From Meandrina meandrites (taxonomy: Eukaryota > Cnidaria > Anthozoa > Scleractinia > Meandrinidae), in contig OY855906.1 of assembly GCA_963693305.1 (NCBI GenBank), positions 969,501 to 1,033,500 of the forward strand: 64,000 nucleotides of DNA. The letters run 5' to 3'. The notes under the pieces were generated by a model that worked only from the letters and a program-made list of their open reading frames with translations, made no database searches and was not told the DNA's origin. The translations under genes and the position numbers were made by a program. This document shows positions 59,043-64,000 of this stretch, piece by piece (within the stretch, counting starts at the first letter, position 1; each line of letters begins with the position of its first letter).

Positions 59043-61816
59043 GGAGGAGGAGGAGGAGGAAGAAGAAGGAGGAGATGGGGGGGGGGGGGGGGGGGTTAAG
59101 AAGAAGGAGTAGAATAGGATCCTGAGATTAAGAGGATGAAAGCAAACATATATAAAAATATTTGGTTGTATGCATGACAGTAAACAATCCATACTAAGTC
59201 ACTTACATGTTATTAGCACACACGGTATTATGAGGTTGACGTAATAATACGTTGTGCGTCTCCTTATATGGACTGTATACGTCACATCCGGGTAAGGCTC
59301 CGGACAACACACGTAAATGATCTCGTTTCTTTGCGCAGAAAGACCGATTAAATCCCACTCTCCGTTAGTGACAAACTTCTTAATGTCACCTTCCTTCGCT
59401 TCCATTTGAACGTCAACTCGGAAGCCATCGTACGTCCACGAACCAAACTTCATAGAACACAACTAAACAACAACAACAAAAAAAAGGCCGGGGAAAAACT
59501 TTAGATAATAAATGTAAGCCTTACATAATTATATTCTGACTTTTGTACATCTATCGCTCCTCGTCTTACACTACAGACGAAATACTTTAAAATGTCCTCA
59601 CCTGTTCATCAAAGGGGAAGAAATCAACGTTTATTTTACAGGAGAATGTGAAGAGTGCCGGACCAAGCCACATGTTCCGTCCGTTAGCACCAAGTACTAT
59701 CTTGGTTTTGAATCTGTCCAGTGCCCCGTTGTGGTCTGCATCAGCACTGTAGAGTACGGAAAAACTTTCGTCAATTATCGTCTGTTTTCCAGGCAGCACC
59801 CGAGCAACAAATTTACGTTAAAAGATATATATTTGAACTGGGGTGGGGGTGGGGGGGGGGGGGGGGGGGAGAGATAGTGCCCGTGCTGATTTTAAACACA
59901 AGCAACTTAAAAAGTGTTCAAGAAATAATGGCCAAACTTCTAGATCTCATATCTTAAATTTCTTAAAACATGTGTTCCAAACTTTTTTAAAAAGGAAATA
60001 GTCTTACTTGTTATAAAGATAAATGTCCGGTATCCACGCGTCTTTGGCGTTGATGTTGATTTGATTCACATCATCGTAATCCGACGGATTCCAAGTTAAG
60101 AATGGGTTGAACCAGGTCTACAAACAAATATACCATAAAAGGCAAGACTAAAAATGTGCTTTTCTTCGATTAGTAATAATTAAAAGCAAGTAAGACGATC
60201 GTTGCAACCTCAAGAATATCCGACATCACATTGTTACTCTCATTATAGTTAAAAAATTGAATAGAAGTTTACCATAGATACTCAAGGAAATTAAGGCATG
60301 GGCCTCTAGTTATTCGCCCAAAAAGTGAGGGGGTAGTCTATCTTTTGAAGCTTTAGTTGTAGCAGCATGAAACTTTGCCAGATCCATGGAGTGTCAATTG
60401 TTGTCATTTTATCATGTCTAAAATATGCAAATTAGGTCACGTGACATCTTAGAGGCCAAAAACTATCTTATGTAAAATAGGAACACTTTTTCTCGCTTCC
60501 TTATAATTGTTGTTAGTTTTATAACTTTAAGGCAATTAGTTACATCGTTTCTGTGCTTGGAAACGTTAAGATATTTTAAAAGAGACGTTTGAAAAGACAA
60601 ATCACTTTTATGGGGAGACTGGGTACTAGTAGCAAAAACCGTTTATTTCAAAAAATAATCAAATATTCAACAATTGCCAAGCACAGTTCCTTTGCTGTTG
60701 CTATTAGGACTTGTCTTGTACCAGTTCAGTTAAATCACTTTTACTATAAACTGTTCCCATATTTTCTTAAACAATTTCCACGATTATTTGGCGTATCAAG
60801 TCACGTGACCTAATTTGCATACTTTCGACCTGTCAAAAACTCGTCACTTTTGGGGACGTATTTGTCTACGACAATTTTATGTTGTTAAGAACAACGCCTC
60901 AGGAGCTAGACCACCCCCTCACTTTTTTGTGGGAAATAACTGTGGAAACATGCCTTAATTTACGCGAGTATTCGATGTACATTGATGTAAAATTCGTCTA
61001 TTCGAACAACTCAATTGCAGTGAAATTTAAAATGAGAACAGTTTAAAACTAAACAGCTTTGTTAGTAGTAGCAATATAATAAGGAAATGTTACTCCGTTT
61101 AAAATTCTGTTACACAAGACTAGCCTTAGCTTCTTCTGGGTTCTATTATTTCGTATTTCATTTTTTAAAAAAGGTTACTGGCCAGATAAGATATTTTTAG
61201 TCAAAATAAGTTTTACGACATTTATCAAACTTGCGCTCTGTTCTAAATGTTCTTGTAAAATTTACTGATATTATTCATGAAATAAATGCCGTCAGTTGAG
61301 TGAACTTTGGTTGTCGGTTGCAGGCAGTGACTTTTTGAACTTAGAGAAAGAACACGAGCAAGCAGACCCTGATATTACCTGACGAATCCACAAACTGACT
61401 TGCATCAGCTGATTTTTTTCGTCCTGAAAACAGCAACAAAAAAGGTAATTAACCAGAGGGTTTATAACTATGCAAAAGTACACCGATATAAAGCACATAT
61501 TTCAAGCGCGTCGTGCGAACTCTGATGCTGACAGACCCAGAGAGGGACCTAACTATCGCACAGCTCCAAGCTAAGGACGCGCGAATATTCTACTGCAGCA
61601 ACCTTGTACGGTTTCACAGATTATACGGACAAACTTATTCTATCGCTAAGAACTGCGTAATTCTCACCACATTGATAATTTGATGTAAAGAGACCCCAAG
61701 CTTCACAGTAACTTCATCACTCTTGTTCACAACAGGTCGTAACGCAGGGTTGTAGCCAGCGTGAAATAGTTTCCGTCTCAATTTCGCCTCCCCACTTTCC
61801 GACTGATTCCTTCTTC
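57796..61816 (-). CDS. nAChR-4: nicotinic acetylcholine receptor alpha-type subunit, 7 of 8 exons found
   Basis: Exons in transcript order: 61816-61668, 61423-61379, 60117-60008, 59746-59602, 59462-59207, 58964-58792, 58488-57796, giving about 522 residues without exon 1. Exon 2 enters in phase 1 after CTCTTTCAG, so an upstream signal-peptide exon is required. None with a hydrophobic core and phase-1 donor was found up to 64000, so it probably lies beyond the window. The frame is also open upstream to an ATG at 61985, but that extension has no signal peptide. Motifs: [10 protein letters not shown] (loop A), Cys-loop [13 protein letters not shown] joined to [11 protein letters not shown] (loop B), [13 protein letters not shown] (loop C), M2 identical to nAChR-3, M4 ending QAPSY. 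It is the closest paralogue of nAChR-3 in the same orientation. Intron 3 (exon 3 to exon 4) holds a 694-bp inverted-repeat element. Confidence 0.9.
59019..59095. repeat. (GAG)n microsatellite followed by poly-G
   Basis: About 13 GAG triplets, then GAAGAAGGAGGAGATGG and a run of about 18 G. It lies in the nAChR-4 intron between exons 6 and 7. The apparent poly-Ser and poly-Arg frames are artefacts. Confidence 0.93.
59842..59868. repeat. Poly-G tract in nAChR-4 intron
   Basis: GGGGTGGGGGTGGG followed by about 19 G in the intron between exons 4 and 5. Confidence 0.9.
60278..60971. mobile_element. Long inverted-repeat element in an nAChR-4 intron, about 694 bp
   Basis: Ends of about 65 bp are imperfect inverted copies: left ATACTCAAGGAAATTAAGGC and AAAAAGTGAGGGGGT; right ACCCCCTCACTTTTTT and GCCTTAATTTACGCGAGTAT. 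A second inverted pair lies inside, around AATTAGGTCACGTGAC (about 60431) and GTCACGTGACCTAATT (about 60800), so most of the element can fold on itself. No clear target duplication was seen. It lies in the intron between exons 3 and 4 of nAChR-4. Confidence 0.68.
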
Positions 61817-62020
61817 CTGAAAGAGATGTGTTATTGTAACAAGCGTTTCTTAACCTCTCTCCTCCAATGTCCTCCAAGGACGCTCGTGAAGAGACCAGGA
61901 AGACGCTCTCGCCGCGACACGTTTCCGTTTCGTAAACGGTCGGTGCCATATTAGCGACACTTAGAAATTTTTTCACAGTCATCAAATTTTTTTTCTACTA
62001 AAAAGAAAAATGAAAATTGT

Positions 62021-62100
62021 ACGTCAACACCCAGAATCGAACCTGGAACCTCTGATATACTAGCATCCTTCTCTCACCACTACACTACCACGTTGACCCG
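62021..62100 (-). mobile_element. tRNA-like SINE head or tRNA pseudogene
   Basis: The minus strand reads GTGGTAGTGTAGTGGTGAGA (matches an A box) and, about 35 bases on, CAGGTTCGATTCTGG (B box with one change). No convincing anticodon stem. It lies between nAChR-4 exon 2 and the LINE fragment. Confidence 0.55.
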
Positions 62101-62109
62101 CCAAATCCC

Positions 62110-62775
62110 GGAAAAATTTAATTATATAAGGTGACTTTCTTACTGTTACATCTATAATAGATGACCCTAGTGTTGTTTGGGGACACTGTAATAAGACCCT
62201 TTCTGACAAACTGCAAAAATTGCAAAACCGCGCTGCACGTATTCTAACCTTTTCCAGCTATGACACAAATGCCGGACTTCTCTTTGAACGGCTCGGCTGG
62301 AAGGGATTGGAATCTCAAAGGCAAATACAAGAAGCAATAATGGTGTACAAATCTCTTAACGGTCTTGTACCTACCTATTTGCAATCTATCTTTACTGATA
62401 GGAATAATATAACTCAATACGAACTGAGAGACACCGTGGGCAAACTCGCTGTTCCTTTGCCCCGCACAAACTATCTAAAAAACAGTTTTGGTTACCAAGG
62501 TGCGGTGCTTTGGAACAGCTTACCACATGATTTGCGGCAAGCACAAACTCTCAATGGTTTTCGAATTGGTTGCCGACATCATTTTTCCTAGTCACAAAAT
62601 TTTTTACCTTTTATAGCACACGGCATTCATGTAAAGCAGAATTTTGTTAGTATAAATTAGTATTGTTTTAGTTTTTAGTATTGTATTTATTATCATTAGT
62701 ATTTTATAATTGACTGAACTGATGAATTTACCGTGTATAAATAAAGTTACTACTACTACTACTACTACTACTACC
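62110..62775 (+). mobile_element. 5'-truncated non-LTR retrotransposon (LINE) 3' end
   Basis: An open stretch from about 62158 to the stop at 62591 encodes the C-terminal tail typical of CR1/Jockey-superfamily LINE reverse transcriptases. Visible are LQKLQNRAARIL, then an AIMVYKSLNGLVPTYL segment, and PRTNYLKNSFGYQGAVLWNS followed by LPHDLR. The catalytic YADD region is absent, so this is a 5' truncation. The 3' UTR ends in AATAAAGTT followed by an (ACT)n tail at about 62749-62774, a common LINE terminus. It lies about 300 bp upstream of nAChR-4 exon 2, on the opposite strand. Confidence 0.82.
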
Positions 62776-63832
62776 CTATCCCTATCCCTAACCTAAGCGT
62801 GAATCGAACTTAAATTTAATAATCGTCTTCTCTAAGCCTAATTTCATCTAATAATCAAAGCACAGTTTCGACCTTATCCAGGCCTAAACTAGAGCAGATA
62901 TGGCACTCTCCATTCCGAAAAGCTTGGTTACCAATGATGGCATCGACCGTTGAAAATGGCATCGACCGTTTACGAAACGGAAATGAGCCTCGCCGCGCGC
63001 TTTATATTTCCCACTCCCCAGTCTCCCCACACGTGCTTACGTACGCGAATACACCTGAAGCCTCTGCAGACAAGAGAGAGGCTACTATGGAGCACATCTC
63101 TTGCTTACTTTTGTGCTCGTCTTTCAGCTCACTACTTGTACAGTCAGTGTTGGGTGTTGTGAAAAGCTCATTGGATATCATGGCGATGGCGGTTAGTTTC
63201 TTTAGCGATGGCAAAATAATCAGCGGCGAAGTTGCAAGAGCAACAGAGAGGAGACAGGCTCTGCCGCTAATATTTTTCACGTTGCAGTGCGATAAAAAAT
63301 AACCCTTAAACTAAGCAAGCTATTATAAAGATTGGCGCGAGCATTAATAATTTCCCGAGACACACTCCTCTCGCGCAACACAGCAGACAAAGTCAGAGAA
63401 TCTGTTTGGGCATCTTTAAGGCGGAGGTACACCTGAAGCCTGTTTTTCCACCGCTAAACTTGGTTTAATGCGAATATTTCGTCCGCGTTTCAAGTAATCC
63501 AGAAACTCTATGCTCATTTCACGAAGCTATGTTTAGCGGTGTCTTGTAAATTTTTTGGTGATTTTTGGGGATGTTTGGGAAGAGATAGATTTTCTCAATT
63601 GATTAGTAAAATTTGGAGAAATAAGAAATATTAAAGATTTGATGTGATTTTAAAATTAGAATTTGAAGTTAAAAATTAGTATATGGACACCCAAACAGTC
63701 CCCTGATAACCTGGGGTGCTCTTGCGTGGGGGTCAAAAGTAGAGTCTGTTGGTGTTTCAAAAATAGTTTTCTTTCTTCTATCCCTTCCTTAAACCTCTTA
63801 AAATTTCACTCAAAATCGGGTGTACCCCCACC
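62776..63832. other. Right-end intergenic region
   Basis: Contains CCTATCC repeats at 62775-62790 and the right arm of the inverted pair. A frame on each strand at 62934-63302 is open for about 90 to 120 codons, without support as a gene. The nAChR-4 signal-peptide exon was looked for here and not found. Confidence 0.4.
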
Positions 63833-63836
63833 TTAA

Positions 63837-64000
63837 AGGGGCACTGTCACGAGCAGAACTTCAAAAATCCAACAGCCCAAAAACATGTTCACACCGTTGG
63901 AAACATATTAACAATGGTCAAGTTTTCTTATAATTACTATACCAGTGTACTGAAGCTAAATATAGAGAGATATCACTGTGATACCATCGGGAGCAGTTTG
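63837..64000. mobile_element. Second TTAA-type MITE copy, cut by the window end
   Basis: It begins AGGGGCACTGTCACGAGC right after TTAA (63833-63836), matching the left end of the element at 54052 with a few changes. Both copies show TTCAAAAATCC/TTTTGAACAGCC-like sequence soon after the terminus. The right end lies outside the window. Confidence 0.6.

Larger units (their letters stand above)
61918..62990. repeat. Inverted pair of a roughly 30-bp motif about 1 kb apart
   Basis: TTTCCGTTTCGTAAACGGTC then GGTGCCAT at 61920-61950 is the inverse of ATGGCATCGACCGTTTACGA then AACGGAAA at 62957-62982. A partial direct extra copy (ATGGCATCGACCGTTG) precedes the right one at 62938. The pair encloses the tRNA-like head and the LINE fragment. 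Confidence 0.55.

Noticed and set aside
58989..59192. Poly-Ser and poly-Arg frames
   Set aside because: Translations of the (GAG)n and poly-G tract in an nAChR-4 intron.
63002..63280. Possible signal-peptide exon for nAChR-4 (minus strand, hydrophobic start, phase-1 donor near 63106)
   Set aside because: The hydrophobic stretch begins at GTG with no in-frame ATG, and the downstream ATG lacks a hydrophobic core.

Overview
This window looks like nuclear DNA from an anthozoan cnidarian, probably a stony coral or a relative. The reasons are AT-rich sequence, genes with many short exons and GT-AG introns, a cluster of cation-channel nicotinic acetylcholine receptor (nAChR)-like subunits, and abundant tRNA-headed SINEs, MITEs, minisatellites and transposase- or recombinase-derived genes. 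The species cannot be fixed from the sequence alone. No bacterial, viral, CRISPR or rRNA features were seen.

Backbone: four paralogous nAChR alpha-type (alpha7-like) subunit genes. nAChR-1 (3661-11705, +) and nAChR-2 (32476-37646, +) are followed by nAChR-3 (47828-39162, -) and nAChR-4 (61816-57796, -; first exon not found). Genes 2 and 3 converge tail to tail about 1.5 kb apart. I rebuilt their exon chains by hand. Intron phases are 1-0-0-2-0-1-0, and exon sizes of 45, 110, 145, 256 and 173 bp recur exactly in genes 2, 3 and 4. Gene 1 has the 145 and 256 bp exons fused as one of 401 bp. All four keep the Cys-loop (C-x13-C), the loop B Trp, the vicinal Cys pair of loop C, and an M2 segment with Glu at -1' and Leu at 9'. 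They are therefore expected to be cation-selective, agonist-binding subunits.

Between genes 1 and 2 (11.7-32.4 kb) lie a Tigger/pogo-like MITE, a 69-bp minisatellite open as a 464-codon frame (15.5-16.9 kb), a five-exon gene of about 1085 codons with an N-terminal C2H2 finger and a candidate DDE triad (19.6-24.0 kb), a long AT-rich stretch with little recognisable content, a MITE with GCGCCC-rich ends (29.9-30.3 kb) and a roughly 400-bp tandem duplication (31.1-31.9 kb).

Between genes 3 and 4 (47.8-57.8 kb) lie a frameshifted Crypton-like remnant, a head-to-head SINE pair, a 63-bp minisatellite with an alternating dimer pattern, an intact intronless tyrosine-recombinase gene with a C2H2 finger and a Myb/SANT C terminus (51.58-53.29 kb), unrecognised minus-strand exons, a TTAA-flanked MITE and a palindromic satellite (56.3-57.3 kb). 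The right end holds a LINE 3' fragment and a second copy of the TTAA-flanked MITE running off the window.

The most notable observations are: (1) the M2-M3 exon of nAChR-3 and nAChR-4 differs at one visible, silent base in 173, while the preceding exon differs at about 18% of sites, which points to gene conversion of the pore exon; (2) the tyrosine recombinase-Myb gene; (3) the spliced, DDE-like zinc-finger gene with a duplicated mini-exon; (4) the satellite built from nested hairpins.
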